54,928 nt of DNA from Sphingobium psychrophilum (lineage in GTDB: Bacteria; Pseudomonadota; Alphaproteobacteria; Sphingomonadales; Sphingomonadaceae). Below, in pieces: positions 7,663-17,199 of the stretch. The notes beneath the pieces were generated by a model. It did no database searches. It saw only the letters and a program-made list of their open reading frames with translations, and was not told the origin of the DNA. The stretch covers positions 1-54,928 of the forward strand of contig NZ_JABBFV010000026.1 in assembly GCF_012927105.1 (NCBI RefSeq), written 5' to 3'. Within the stretch, counting starts at the first letter, position 1; every line of letters begins with the position of its first letter. The translations under genes were made by a program, and so were the position numbers.

Positions 7663-9786
7663 TTATGCACTCTGGTAATAGGATGAGTACTTCTTTGAGT
7701 AATAATAATAAGCGCCAACAGACTGCGAGCTCGTATCGACCATTGTAAACATCGCTCCAACCAAATTAGCTCCATCCGACTTGAGCCAAGAGGCTGCAGA
7801 GTTGACTGCTTGGGTCGGGGTCGCATCCCATTTGATGGCGAGAATTACGGCATCAGCGAGTGCAGCCAGGAAACGGCCATCGGCTAGGCCGACCAAAGGC
7901 GGCAAATCGAGAATGATGGTCTCATATCGGGTGCTCAATTCGTCCAATATCTTGGGCATCAGATCATTGCCAAAGAGGTTCTCGGAACTGAAATACGGTT
8001 TTTGGACGATGATCTGATCGAGGTTTTCAAGGCCGCTCTTCTGAATGGCTTCGTCCAATGTCGCTTCGCCATGCAAAAGTTCGACAATACCAGGGCCCGG
8101 ATGGACATCGGTAATCTGGCGAAGCTGAGCGCGCCGAACGTCTGCATCCACAAGTATCGTCCGGCCACCATTTAGTGCCATCGTACGAGCCATGCCTAGT
8201 GCTGTCGTAGTCTTGCCTTCGCCTGGCAAGGCGGACGTAAAGGCAATGATCTTTGGCGGCACTTCGCCCTTCACTCCTAGAATTGACGCGCGGGCGTTGC
8301 GAAGGGCTTCGGCGAATTGAGATGTGGGCTTGTCAATCAGCAGATCAGCAGGCCGAGACATTTTGCGGACATTAGGTACTGCGGCAATCAAGGGCACGCC
8401 AATTTCGTTCTCGACATCCTCCACCGTGCGCATGCCCGATACCATCATCTCCTGCGCGGTAATGGTTGCGATCCCAGCACCGACGCCGACAATCATTGAA
8501 AGGAGAATGAAAAGTGGCTTGTTTGGCCAATAGGGTGATTGAGGAGCCTCCGCAGTATCAATGATCTGAGCTTGCGCAATGGAATTTTGTGCAGCTTGAC
8601 GCGATTCCAGTGCTGACTGAGCGAGGCGATCATAAGCTTCATGCTTACTATCGGCGTCACGCTGCATGCTAGCAGCAATGACTGATGCACGAGCATTGGT
8701 GGATTGCTTTTCTTCCAAACGTTCCATCGCCATACGCAAGCTACTTGCGCGAGCTTCAGCTGCATCTGCATCAGCCTTGAGTGATCGGATGACACGCCCA
8801 GCTTCATCGCTCAATTGCTCATCAATACCAGCCAATTGATCGCGGACCTTGATCAGATCGGGATGCCGACTACCATAGCGAACTTGCATTTCACCCATGC
8901 TCTGGACGAGCAGAGTGCGTTGCCGACGAAGGTCCTGTATGGTTGCAGAGTTACGTACATCAGAGACGGCGTAAAGGTGGCCGCTCTTGACCTGCTGCTG
9001 TGCCGATATCTGCTTTGAACGCGCTTCCGCGGCAACTGATTCCGCACTGGCCAATTGAACCGATAAAGGGCCCACCTGCTGATCCGTAATGGTGCCCTGA
9101 TTATTCGAGGCACCCCTGACAATCCCAGCCTGTGCTTGATATTGAGCGACCTTTTCATCCGCAGCACGGACCTCTGCGGCCAGTTCGTCCATGCGCTTCT
9201 GAATCCAGACCGACTGCCGCTCAGCGGCCCCAATCTTGTTGCCAACCTTATTGTCGAGATATGTGCTGGCATAGGCGTTAGCGATGCGTGCAGCTTTCTC
9301 TGCATCATGGGAATCGAAGCGGATCGCCATGATGTAGGTGAGCTTTTCCCGTCCAACGCTTAAATGACTGCGAACTGCATTCGCGACAATCTCCAACTGG
9401 TCTTCTTCACTAACGGGGCCATTTTCCTGGCGAGCGGTGACTGACCCGTTAAATTCTGGATCATCGATGAGTTTGAGGCGCTTTACAACATCGCGTGAAA
9501 TATCGAGGGAGTTGATCACTGCGACCTCGGTTTCGATCGCTTCGCTAGCGAGTTGGGCCTGCGCCTCGTTGGCGCTGCGGGCGAGGGGGTTGCGACTTGG
9601 ATCAAGCTGGATCCTCGTCACGCCCTGATAGGAAGGCGTCAGTTGCAGGGTCAGGGCGATGCCAAGGACGGTGATCACGCCAGCGACAACTGCCAAGGTG
9701 AGGTAACGACGTCGAAGGACCTCCTTCACGGACCGGACCACGTCCGAGAGCCGAGCCTCGTATCCCGCTGTACTGGAAATTTTCAT
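7663..9786 (-). CDS. Polysaccharide co-polymerase with tyrosine autokinase (Wzc-like)
   Basis: A 707-aa inner-membrane protein. It has a Wzz domain with membrane helices near residues 28-50 and 425-443, and a long periplasmic coiled-coil between them. The C-terminal BY-kinase domain has Walker A PGEGKTT (about 521-527), Walker A' ILVDADV (544-550) and Walker B IILDLPP. The tail carries a tyrosine cluster (seven Tyr in the last ~15 residues), the autophosphorylation site in this family. It would control chain length and couple synthesis to the Wza-type export channel. RBS GGGAT lies upstream of ATG 9786. It is the first of two Wzc-like proteins in the window. Confidence 0.93.
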   Translation of the reverse strand: MKISSTAGYEARLSDVVRSVKEVLRRRYLTLAVVAGVITVLGIALTLQLTPSYQGVTRIQLDPSRNPLARSANEAQAQLASEAIETEVAVINSLDISRDVVKRLKLIDDPEFNGSVTARQENGPVSEEDQLEIVANAVRSHLSVGREKLTYIMAIRFDSHDAEKAARIANAYASTYLDNKVGNKIGAAERQSVWIQKRMDELAAEVRAADEKVAQYQAQAGIVRGASNNQGTITDQQVGPLSVQLASAESVAAEARSKQISAQQQVKSGHLYAVSDVRNSATIQDLRRQRTLLVQSMGEMQVRYGSRHPDLIKVRDQLAGIDEQLSDEAGRVIRSLKADADAAEARASSLRMAMERLEEKQSTNARASVIAASMQRDADSKHEAYDRLAQSALESRQAAQNSIAQAQIIDTAEAPQSPYWPNKPLFILLSMIVGVGAGIATITAQEMMVSGMRTVEDVENEIGVPLIAAVPNVRKMSRPADLLIDKPTSQFAEALRNARASILGVKGEVPPKIIAFTSALPGEGKTTTALGMARTMALNGGRTILVDADVRRAQLRQITDVHPGPGIVELLHGEATLDEAIQKSGLENLDQIIVQKPYFSSENLFGNDLMPKILDELSTRYETIILDLPPLVGLADGRFLAALADAVILAIKWDATPTQAVNSAASWLKSDGANLVGAMFTMVDTSSQSVGAYYYYSKKYSSYYQSA

Positions 9787-9860
9787 GTCAATCCCGATCC
9801 CTTGTCCCCACCACGCGGCCAGACTGCTGACACGTGACCCCGGAGGATATAGCCCTTGCC

Positions 9861-11219
9861 TTATCGTCTGATGCGCACTGACACAATCGCCCGAAACTCA
9901 TCAAAAGCATTTCCTAAATTATTGCCGTTTGGCGTGGATGAGCCATAGCGGATATTGCCACCAAAGCTCAGGCCTCGCGTCATCTGGAACCGAGCCGCAG
10001 CGCCAACAGAAACGACATCAGTCCGCTGGTCGAGTTCCTCATAACTGCGACGCGCGACGTCGGCGTCCAGAGTTAGAACGAGATTTTCCAGCAACTCATG
10101 ATCGACCCGCATGGTGGCGCGGTTGTCTAGATAAGCACCTGCACCACCAAGTCCGGCATCCTGAATTTGACGTTGTGCAGTTAAGCCGATTGTAGTTAGT
10201 GGCGTTGGGAAAAATTCCACCTTGGCCTGAACCGACAGTCCGGAAGCGTCCGGGTAAAGTTTAGATTTATAGTCACGGTGACTATAGCCTGTACCTACGC
10301 TTCCGCGCATTAATCCGGCAAGGTCAAAATTAACACCGCCTACAAACATATAACCAGTCGAATCTCGATTTGCCTGCCCATTTGCTATCAATGCATCATA
10401 TTCATTACGATCCAGAACAATCTGACCGTACACGGACAAGCTGGGAGACAGAGCATAGTCAATGATGCCAGTCAGGCGATCCATAGTCCGATCTCGCGAG
10501 CGCTGATCACGGGCAGGCCGATCGGCAAATGTCACGCGATTAAATGTATAGCTCGATCGGTCTACAGAACCAACCAACCGCGTGCGCCCTACGGTGTAAC
10601 TCGCCTTCATGTTTGCAAGAGTTTGAAGATAGCTTGACACATTGGTAGTATTATTGATCACATCGTCTGAAAACGGAGACTCAAAACGCCGCCCCACAGT
10701 CCCTGAAGCTTCTATAAAAAAATTCTGGGACACATCGAGACGACCTGATGCATCGATCTTCCATCCATCTTGATTGCGAACGGAGGCTTGGGCATAGCGC
10801 CGCAGATCGCCGGTCGCTTCCAATATTAGTCGATGAACCGCCCAGTCAGAGGATATTCGCAGATTAGGCTCGACTATGACAAAGGCATCACTCTGACGAT
10901 TGTCATTATCGTTATAAACGTTGTTCGTCACGCCCGGAGAAACGGTAAGTGACGGGTTGAGTATCCAGTTTCCCAGCCGATACCCCAAGGGAGCAAAATC
11001 GGGGTGTTGCCGTTCCAGCACGCTGACATTTCGGTCGCGCCCATAGTCTGGAGAGATGACAGGCTGAATGAGTGTGGTGGTCGATTGAGCATGCGCCATC
11101 GCTGGCACAAAAAGCGCTGATCCGTGTAAGCCCACCAACGCTAGACGACCAAAGAAGCCACGCGTCGTTCTTCCACTGGAAGATGTATGGCGATGCCTTA
11201 AACTCAATACGACCATCAT
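9861..11219 (-). CDS. Outer-membrane beta-barrel protein of polysaccharide operon
   Basis: A 452-aa exported protein. An N-terminal signal region ends near AMAHA|QS. The remainder shows repeated alternating beta-strand segments and ends in an aromatic/basic strand (FRAIVSVRIRR), as expected of an outer-membrane barrel. Proteins of this kind accompany Wza/Wzc-like genes in sphingan and other EPS clusters; a role in secretion through or anchoring to the outer membrane is inference. It lies between the wza-like and wzc-like genes. The start (ATG ATG at 11219) has no obvious Shine-Dalgarno, so a nearby alternative start is possible. Confidence 0.75.
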   Translation of the reverse strand: MMVVLSLRHRHTSSSGRTTRGFFGRLALVGLHGSALFVPAMAHAQSTTTLIQPVISPDYGRDRNVSVLERQHPDFAPLGYRLGNWILNPSLTVSPGVTNNVYNDNDNRQSDAFVIVEPNLRISSDWAVHRLILEATGDLRRYAQASVRNQDGWKIDASGRLDVSQNFFIEASGTVGRRFESPFSDDVINNTTNVSSYLQTLANMKASYTVGRTRLVGSVDRSSYTFNRVTFADRPARDQRSRDRTMDRLTGIIDYALSPSLSVYGQIVLDRNEYDALIANGQANRDSTGYMFVGGVNFDLAGLMRGSVGTGYSHRDYKSKLYPDASGLSVQAKVEFFPTPLTTIGLTAQRQIQDAGLGGAGAYLDNRATMRVDHELLENLVLTLDADVARRSYEELDQRTDVVSVGAAARFQMTRGLSFGGNIRYGSSTPNGNNLGNAFDEFRAIVSVRIRR

Positions 11220-11334
11220 CTAAGATTGCCGGGTGAGAGGGTGCCTGAGCTATTTTTGCCGGAATTGCCGCATTTGCCGACGCCCGCTCGACAGTTGCAG
11301 CTTTTCTGTTCGCCTCCCAATGTACCAATCCCGA

Positions 11335-11907
11335 TCAGAAATAGCGCTCCGCAACACGTAAGGTATCGCCAGGCCAGACTCGGAGATTTGGCGTAAGCTC
11401 ATATACCTGCTCGACTTTCTCGCCAAAGCGCCGGATGTAAATGGTCTTCTTGGTCGCGCGCGGCGTGTAGCCTTCAGCCGTCGCTACGGCATTCATCACC
11501 GTCATGCCGCTCGCATAGGGATATTGACCTGGAGCTTTCACTTCACCCAGCACAAAGAAGGGGCGGTAGGCAACGATCTCCATGTTAACTTTGGGGTCTC
11601 GCAGGTAGCCATTGGCGAGCAAAGATTGGACCTGGACCGTAACCTGATCGAGCGTTTTGCTGACGACTGGTACATTGCCAATGAGCGGCAGCGACAGATC
11701 GCCGTCGGAACTGACCGAGAATTCACCCGACAGCGCGGGTTCACTAAAGACGGTCATACGTATTTTATCGCCAGCCCCCAAAGCATATGTTTCGGAGATG
11801 TCCGTACTGGCAACATAGCGATCTCCCGATGAAATCAGCATGTCATTCTTCGCGCATGCACCAAGGAGCAACGCTGCATTAAGGAGAAGAAGGGCAGGAA
11901 TCTTCAC
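11335..11907 (-). CDS. Polysaccharide export lipoprotein (Wza-like)
   Basis: A ~190-aa lipoprotein of the Poly_export/SLBB family that forms part of the outer-membrane export channel. The signal peptide VKIPALLLLNAALLLGAC ends in a lipobox (LGAC). The Poly_export domain (GAGDKIRMTVFSEPALSGEF...) is followed by an SLBB-type segment (FFVLGEVKAPGQYPYASG). I choose GTG at 11907 because AAGGA lies about 10 bases upstream and it places the signal peptide at the N-terminus; an upstream TTG at 11973 would add a non-signal extension. It is probably first in the minus-strand operon, with the promoter in 11908-12151. Confidence 0.9.
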   Translation of the reverse strand: MKIPALLLLNAALLLGACAKNDMLISSGDRYVASTDISETYALGAGDKIRMTVFSEPALSGEFSVSSDGDLSLPLIGNVPVVSKTLDQVTVQVQSLLANGYLRDPKVNMEIVAYRPFFVLGEVKAPGQYPYASGMTVMNAVATAEGYTPRATKKTIYIRRFGEKVEQVYELTPNLRVWPGDTLRVAERYF

Positions 11908-12151
11908 GCGTGCATTATCCTTGTGGATGCAAGATTTGCAGTAAGCCGTATAACGAAACGGCGATGGTCGCAAGATATACGCGTTCTAAATATCCGATTG
12001 ATTCACGTTGCGTTGCCGCACAAAATGGCGGCTCCGTCGGCTGGAGGAAAAATCTGAATTGCCGATTGTATGCCGGTCACCCCATTGTGTCGTGCCGCCA
12101 CGGAATGACTCGGTTTTCGACGGTCAATCCGGCGACCGGCTCGTCATCGTT
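11908..12151. other. Intergenic region upstream of wza-like gene
   Basis: This 244-bp gap is the natural place for the promoter of the minus-strand polysaccharide operon. TATA-rich hexamers occur around 11948-11980 on the minus strand, but no promoter with convincing spacing could be assigned. Confidence 0.35.
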
Positions 12152-12766
12152 TTATGGTCCTTCAAAGGCCCGCCGTGCCGAGGGCGAATGTTGTGACTTC
12201 ATGATTGGGCGATGACGATGGCCAGTAACACGGCACACATGATCCATCAATGCACGAACCAGCGCCCGAACCTGATCAGCCTTGAAGCTGCCGTCGGAGT
12301 AGACACCGTCAGTTAGGTGGCGTCGGTTCCACTTCCAATAAGGCGCTAGAATTTGCATCAGTCGGATCGTCTCGGTGCATTCGCAACCGAACCCGGTGAC
12401 GTTGGCGTAGGCTAACGATCGGTCAACGTGAAGGCCGACATGCCGAGCGCACCAATCGTCGGGGAAACCCACGTCCAGGAGATGGGATGACAAGCCGAGT
12501 TGCACGACGATACCGGCTGAATAGAGGAAATCGGGCCAGTCGAGAGGCACTTCGGGTACAAGAAAAGTCATAAATTCTTCGGCCCGGCGGTAGCGTACGC
12601 GGCTGAGGTCGCGCCCCTCCCGCGTGCGCCGAAGCTTGACCGGTTCGGCGCCGTAGGTCTCGCACAGGTCTGTGAGAGCGGAATTATCGTTTGTCGATGA
12701 TATCAACGACGTTGGCGGCATGGAACTCAATGCATGCTGTGATCGAACAGGAACAAAATGGTTCAT
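12152..12766 (-). CDS. Hypothetical protein, 204 aa
   Basis: I do not recognise this protein. The ATG at 12766 is preceded by a near-perfect Shine-Dalgarno (GGAGGTAACG then ATG), which supports a real gene. It is soluble, with no signal peptide or membrane segment, several Cys/His (FGCECTETIR, DDWCARHVG) and a basic C-terminus. It sits between the wza-like operon and a decayed recombinase, so it may be cargo of a degraded mobile region. Confidence 0.6.
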   Translation of the reverse strand: MNHFVPVRSQHALSSMPPTSLISSTNDNSALTDLCETYGAEPVKLRRTREGRDLSRVRYRRAEEFMTFLVPEVPLDWPDFLYSAGIVVQLGLSSHLLDVGFPDDWCARHVGLHVDRSLAYANVTGFGCECTETIRLMQILAPYWKWNRRHLTDGVYSDGSFKADQVRALVRALMDHVCRVTGHRHRPIMKSQHSPSARRAFEGP

Positions 12767-12979
12767 CGTTACCTCCGGTCCACATCGGGGCGGTCACGCG
12801 GGACGGAGGAGACCGATGCGGAACAGGCCCGAACTCCCGCACGCTAGGCGCGGGAGCCGCCGGAGCTGGTAACATGCCTGTGACATGCGCCGCCGCCTTT
12901 CACCCGGAGGTTTGGACATGCGCGGCGGCACCCCGGAAACCGAAGTGTCCGAGTTGCTTCACAGGCGGAATTACCAGTT

Positions 12980-13556
12980 CCGGCGCTGCCCTTTGCGCAG
13001 CGCCTTGGCACGCTACCAGAGGCGCGTCCGCGCGCCAACCCTGACCGCGCCAGTAGCATGAGGATCGCACAGTTACGTCGATACACATGCGTCTCCTGGA
13101 CACAGCAGGAAAGCGCGTGCTGCGCATCTTCGCTCGGCATGAAGCTGGTCAATCCGGCTTCGGCAGGTCGATACACGGATGGGAGCGCGTTCGACAGGTC
13201 TTTGGCGAGAACGCCTTTGACTCGCAGGTACCGCAGAAACGCCTGTAAACGGGAGCACATGATCCAAGCGGGCGTCAGTCCGCGGTCAGCGGCATACTGC
13301 TCGACGTGTGCGTCGCCTCCGGGCCCGAAGGACGCGCAACAGCATTGCGAGCCAGCTCCTCGATGAACGGCCGAAATAACCATAGGTGGCGCACCATTGA
13401 AATTGGCGCGAAGCCACGCCGACACTCTATATAGAGGGCATATGCCTGCAGGATGTTTTCGCGCGGATCGCCACAGGCATCGGTCAGGGGGCAATGCCGT
13501 CGGTATCGCGCAGGACCGACATCAATCGGGCTAGTGCCAGGGCCTCCCGTCTGCAC
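12980..13556 (-). pseudogene. Decayed tyrosine recombinase (integrase)
   Basis: Two frames together resemble the N-terminal half of XerC/XerD-like integrases. The 5' part (start 13556) reads YALYIECRRGF...LFRPFIEEL in the core-binding helices. After a frame change comes RLQAFLRYLRVKG ... RRNCAILMLLARSGL, which resembles the start of the catalytic domain. The sequence then loses similarity before the catalytic Arg-His-Arg-Tyr region, so the gene is frameshifted and truncated. It marks past site-specific integration near here. Identification is by motif memory, moderately sure. Confidence 0.6.
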
Positions 13557-14288
13557 TGCAGCCTGTGTCGCGACTGCTCAGCGGGATATCGTGTCACGAT
13601 TTCATCCTGGACGTCGTCAAGTTTCAAGTTGGCGGTTGCAAGCTAGAGCTCGAAAGCCCGATAAAGGCATAAGTACCGATAGCCGTGCGCTCTGCTCTAA
13701 CCACGCCGCCGCCGCCACCGATGTAAAAATGAATGTGTTCGGCGAACAGGCCACGCTTAATACCATGAAAGGTCCGGCTGCTGCTCCAATCTCTTTGTGA
13801 TTATGGTTGTTCACGGCCGCACGTATTGGGGGCAATGAGGAAATTATGCCGCATCGATAACCGCTAAGACATCAATGCCAATGTGATAGCGGGAACCCAT
13901 CGCCGCATCAGGCTGCCCGGCATAATGGCGAATGCCCTGCCACAAAAGGTGGCAATGTTTCGGTCAAGGGGGTGGGGGGTTGAGATTCCACTATTTTGGT
14001 GGAGCCCCGTAGCGAAAGAAGCACTGCATCGCTCGAGCTGAGCGGATGCCATCCCCGCATGCCGATACGCATTCGCATATCATTATGTGAGTCGTCATTT
14101 GACTACACCCGACGGGCAGGTGCGCGGTTCGGTTCCGCCACGGCATTGATCTCTGGCTCCATCTACTCCCCATTCCCAGCCTGTCATGGTGCGGTGCATT
14201 ATAAATTTGGAGGCGCTATTTGTCGGGGCGTGAAACTCCTGTAGAACGATTCGCGTAGGCCCGATTGTCGTGATCAGGGAGCCAAGAG
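13557..14288. other. No recognisable gene
   Basis: About 730 bp between the integrase remnant and the small CxxC protein gene. Only short overlapping ORFs without good ribosome binding sites or family signals were seen. It is probably decayed DNA from the former mobile region. No tRNA-like attachment site was found. Confidence 0.45.
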
Positions 14289-14483
14289 ATGAGCATCTTC
14301 TTATGTTTGTTTGGAGTGCATCGACCTAACCGTGAGCGTATTTGGGATGATGGTCTCAACATGCGCGCGCGCTGCAAGGGCTGTAAACGTCCCATGGTGC
14401 GAATGCCTGAAGGGTGGCGTCTTTTTCGGGCGCTCGATTATGACGAACGTAGGGCTGCACATCCCCGGGCAGAAAAAAGTTGA
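14289..14483 (+). CDS. Small CxxC protein, 64 aa
   Basis: A 64-aa basic protein with CKGCKRPMVR (CxxC) and an N-terminal FLCLFGVHRP segment. It could bind zinc through Cys/His or act as a small regulatory or hypothetical protein; function is unknown. GGGAG lies 7-11 bases before the ATG at 14289, which supports translation. It stands alone on the plus strand, converging with the glycosyltransferase pair on the minus strand. Confidence 0.6.
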   Translation: MSIFLCLFGVHRPNRERIWDDGLNMRARCKGCKRPMVRMPEGWRLFRALDYDERRAAHPRAEKS

Positions 14484-14544
14484 TGCCGCATACCGCAACG
14501 CAGCGATCTGATATCACGCCGATCATCGGCGGTTTCTTGATCCG

Positions 14545-15072
14545 TCAGGCGCCCCGCAGCCATCGCTGTACCAGATTCAATCGTGAGGCGGGCAGGGGCT
14601 GTTCGATATAGCCGTTGAGCATGGCTATGAAGCTCTCGGGCGCCTCGGCCGTCAATTGTGGACTGGCGCTTAGCGTGTCAGCGCGATCGAGTAATTGCGC
14701 CAAATGGGCTTCATCTTCAGCAGCGAAAACGCCTGGATAATGGCGAAACCGCCGCAACGTTGCCATTTGATGTCCGTTGCGGTGCTCTCCAAGCCTGTGA
14801 TCGCGCGCGAGAATGATGATCGGGATGCCCAGTTCCATAGCCGTGATGATCGAACCCATTCCAGCATGGCTGATCATGAGCATCGCCTCGCCCTGAAGCT
14901 TGCGGAAGGCGTCGTGGTCCACAAATGGAAACGTCTTGATCTTCGTAGGTTGATAGGTGGCGGGCCCTACCTGTGCGACGATGTCATCGCGGTCCCGCTG
15001 CGCGGCCCAGCGGTCCACCGCACTGACAAGGCGATCAAATGGCAACTGCGTGCCGACAGACAGAAGGATCAC
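14545..15072 (-). CDS. Glycosyltransferase, PssE/Alg13-type subunit
   Basis: A 175-aa protein resembling the C-terminal donor-binding half of GT28 enzymes (MILLSVGTQLPFDRL, then SHAGMGSIITAMELGIPIIILAR). It probably pairs with the upstream Alg14/PssD-like protein to form a two-subunit transferase. In rhizobial and sphingan systems such enzymes add glucuronic acid to a lipid-linked glucose; for this protein that is inference. It starts at GTG 15072, overlapping the upstream stop as GTGA, which indicates translational coupling and stoichiometric production. Confidence 0.85.
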   Translation of the reverse strand: MILLSVGTQLPFDRLVSAVDRWAAQRDRDDIVAQVGPATYQPTKIKTFPFVDHDAFRKLQGEAMLMISHAGMGSIITAMELGIPIIILARDHRLGEHRNGHQMATLRRFRHYPGVFAAEDEAHLAQLLDRADTLSASPQLTAEAPESFIAMLNGYIEQPLPASRLNLVQRWLRGA

Positions 15073-15518
15073 AGAACCTGCCCGAAATAGCTGATGCCAT
15101 TGCGATCATCCGCAAGGTCTGGCCATTGGGTCAGTCGTAAATCAGCGACCCATCTCACAGCTCGTCCAGACAGCGACAATTCCTCGCTATTGGCAATGGA
15201 ATCGATCCATATCGTTCGCGCCCCAATAGCTTTCCCGATCAACAGGGCGATAGCGCCAGGAGCAGCGCCGGTCGAAACGACAAGATCAGGACGAAAGTCT
15301 CGAATGACACGGAGCAACTGCGTCATGGATCGCAGCATCGTGATATAATTATCGCGCGAACTGTCCTTGATCTGCAGCACTGGCCTCGTCCCGAGGGGCG
15401 CTGCCATATTGCCTGCTGTACTTACAAACTGGCAGTCCCATTGGCGGAATGCTGCTTCAAGACGGCATAGTTCGATCCAGTGGCCGCCGGCCGAGGCCAC
15501 CAGTAAAGCCCGTTTCAT
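15069..15518 (-). CDS. Glycosyltransferase membrane-associated subunit (PssD/Alg14-like)
   Basis: A ~149-aa protein beginning MKRALLVASAGGHWIEL, the Alg14/PssD signature. DLVVSTGAAPGAIALLIGKAIGARTIWIDS follows as the membrane-facing segment. It would anchor and complete the PssE-like catalytic partner encoded immediately downstream. A longer frame reaches 15791, but Alg14-like proteins begin at the SAGGH strand, so ATG 15518 is chosen; its Shine-Dalgarno is weak. The pair is transcribed divergently from the metallophosphatase at 15818. Confidence 0.85.
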   Translation of the reverse strand: MKRALLVASAGGHWIELCRLEAAFRQWDCQFVSTAGNMAAPLGTRPVLQIKDSSRDNYITMLRSMTQLLRVIRDFRPDLVVSTGAAPGAIALLIGKAIGARTIWIDSIANSEELSLSGRAVRWVADLRLTQWPDLADDRNGISYFGQVL

Positions 15519-15817
15519 ACGCTGGTGGGCAACGGGCGAATTTTGAACGCAGAGGTTTGGCTCAGACCGCGCGACACGCCACTCTTTCGGCTCTGTATGA
15601 TCAGTCCGGTTCGATCTGCCTGTGTCAAAGCGACCATGGTCTCCATCTGCCAGCATGCTGCCTTGTGTCCCCCGATTTCCGACATCACCACCGCTATCAA
15701 ATATATGGACCAAAGCCTGCGCAAAATCCATCAGGTTGCGATCGGAATTGGGTCCAAGGCACCTATGATGGACAAAGTGGCAAGCCTCCATTGACCTCTT
15801 ATATGTGCCGGGAATAG
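15519..15817. promoter_or_regulatory. Divergent intergenic region between two EPS transcription units
   Basis: About 300 bp separate the PssD/PssE pair (minus) from the metallophosphatase gene (plus), so promoters for both should lie here. Overlapping ORFs on both strands are unsupported. No specific promoter boxes could be assigned. Confidence 0.4.
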
Positions 15818-16591
15818 ATGCCGCTCACGCCCCCTCGTTCAAATGACGCTATATCGGGAATTATTCAATTGCCAAGTACAGATGCCGGTGAGCGCATTTA
15901 TGCCGTAGGGGATGTGCATGGCCGTTTCGATCTCCTTCAGAAATTGATCGAGCGTATCGGCGAGCATAATGGTGCGCTTCCGCCAGCCAAATCCCTGCAT
16001 ATGCTGTTTCTGGGCGACCTTATCGATCGCGGACCGCAAAGCGCGCAAGTGCTCAAATTTCTGCATGATCTACAGCGCAAGACGAGCCGCATTCTCGTGC
16101 TGCAAGGCAATCATGAGGAGGCACTGCTCCAGTCTATAGATGGCAATCTTGAAGTGCTCGAGGGCTGGCTGCGCTTTGGTGGCGCACAAACGCTCGAAAG
16201 CTTTGGGCTGGCATCTCCAGGGGCAGGGGATGATCTGCGGCTTTATCTACGCGAGGTGCGGTCCGCCATTCCTGCTCTTTATATAGAATGGATACGGCGT
16301 TTGCCGCTGACAGCACGGTCGGGTGATTATTTTTTCTGCCATGCCGGTGTGCGTCCGGGGGTGGCTTTGCGCCGTCAGACTCGCGAGGATCTTTTATGGA
16401 TTCGCGATGATTTTCTTGCTGATCCACGCCATCATGGCGCAGTCATCGTTCATGGCCATAGTATCGAAACCGACGTCCAGCTTCGCGATAATCGCATCGG
16501 GATCGACACAGGTGCCTATCGCACAGGCATTTTGACTGCCATCTACCTGGAAGATGACAAGCAGGAACTGATCTCGGTATCCATGGCGTAG
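15818..16591 (+). CDS. Calcineurin-like metallophosphatase (PPP type), copy 1
   Basis: A 257-aa enzyme with the full PPP metal-site set: GDVHGRFD, GDLIDRGPQS, GNHEE, a later FCHAGV and VHGHS. These coordinate two metal ions for hydrolysis of phosphate monoesters, perhaps phosphoproteins. The ATG at 15818 sits close behind CCGGGAATAG. A clear paralogue lies at 29445-30248, so two copies bracket this polysaccharide locus. One possible role is dephosphorylating the Wzc-type tyrosine kinases or other EPS proteins; PPP enzymes are usually Ser/Thr-specific, so this is only a hypothesis. Confidence 0.88.
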   Translation: MPLTPPRSNDAISGIIQLPSTDAGERIYAVGDVHGRFDLLQKLIERIGEHNGALPPAKSLHMLFLGDLIDRGPQSAQVLKFLHDLQRKTSRILVLQGNHEEALLQSIDGNLEVLEGWLRFGGAQTLESFGLASPGAGDDLRLYLREVRSAIPALYIEWIRRLPLTARSGDYFFCHAGVRPGVALRRQTREDLLWIRDDFLADPRHHGAVIVHGHSIETDVQLRDNRIGIDTGAYRTGILTAIYLEDDKQELISVSMA

Positions 16592-16835
16592 TCGAGCGCC
16601 GCAGCCTTGCCAATGGCATGCGAATCGCGGTGTGGGTAAGACTTTGACCGCACCTGATCGAGCCGTAACTGGCTGGTCACTGCTATTATGCCGCTGTAAA
16701 ATGCGACGTGCGACGCGAAATGCCTTTGGCTATCACAGGTTCATCCCTGTTGACCTTGCGATGCAGCAATGTCATAGGAAAGAGCGTAGAAGGCCTTTCT
16801 GATCAAAGGCAATCGATATTGGGAGCGAGAAACAC

Positions 16836-17132
16836 ATGAAGAAGATCTTTCTTGGCGTTGCCGCTGTCGCGGTTGCCTTTGGCTCTGCGATTTCGGCTCA
16901 GGCCCGTGACACGCGCCCGGCATTCCTTGCCTTGTCGACAGCTGCTGCGCCCGCCGCCATGGGCGGCGATGCCGCCGTCGCGCAGGGTGGTTCGGACGCA
17001 GGTTCGTCTTCTGGCGTCGCAAAAGCTGGTCCCAAGAAGGGGTTGCTGATCGGTGGCGGTGTGCTTGCTGCCGGTGGCCTGATCGCGCTCGTCGCATCGG
17101 GTGGCGATGATGATGATGCCAGCCCTAACTGA
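16836..17132 (+). CDS. Small exported protein with glycine-rich membrane segment and acidic tail
   Basis: A 98-aa protein. The signal peptide MKKIFLGVAAVAVAFGSAISAQA is followed by an Ala/Gly/Ser-rich linker, then a basic residue pair and a glycine-rich hydrophobic segment (GLLIGGGVLAAGGLIALVASGG) ending in DDDDASPN. The layout suggests a tail-anchored or periplasmic small protein. Similar short proteins occur in sphingomonad EPS loci, but no function is known to me. GGGAGCGAGAA precedes the ATG. A strong terminator follows at 17165, so it is its own transcript or ends the preceding one. Confidence 0.75.
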   Translation: MKKIFLGVAAVAVAFGSAISAQARDTRPAFLALSTAAAPAAMGGDAAVAQGGSDAGSSSGVAKAGPKKGLLIGGGVLAAGGLIALVASGGDDDDASPN

Positions 17133-17164
17133 TTGATATTGCCATAGGGTGCAGCTGTGGCATG

Positions 17165-17199
17165 CCCTGGCTATTGGTATGCAATAGCCAGGGTTTATT
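17165..17199 (+). terminator. Rho-independent terminator
   Basis: A perfect 12-bp stem (CCCTGGCTATTG at 17165-17176, complement at 17182-17193) with a GTATG loop is followed by TTTATTA. It ends the transcript of the 98-aa exported protein and separates it from the polymerase gene at 17357. Confidence 0.85.

Noticed and set aside
16750..16778. Sigma70-type promoter (TTGACC ... CATAGG) before the 98-aa exported protein
   Set aside because: The -35 box is good but the -10 box matches consensus at too few positions to annotate.
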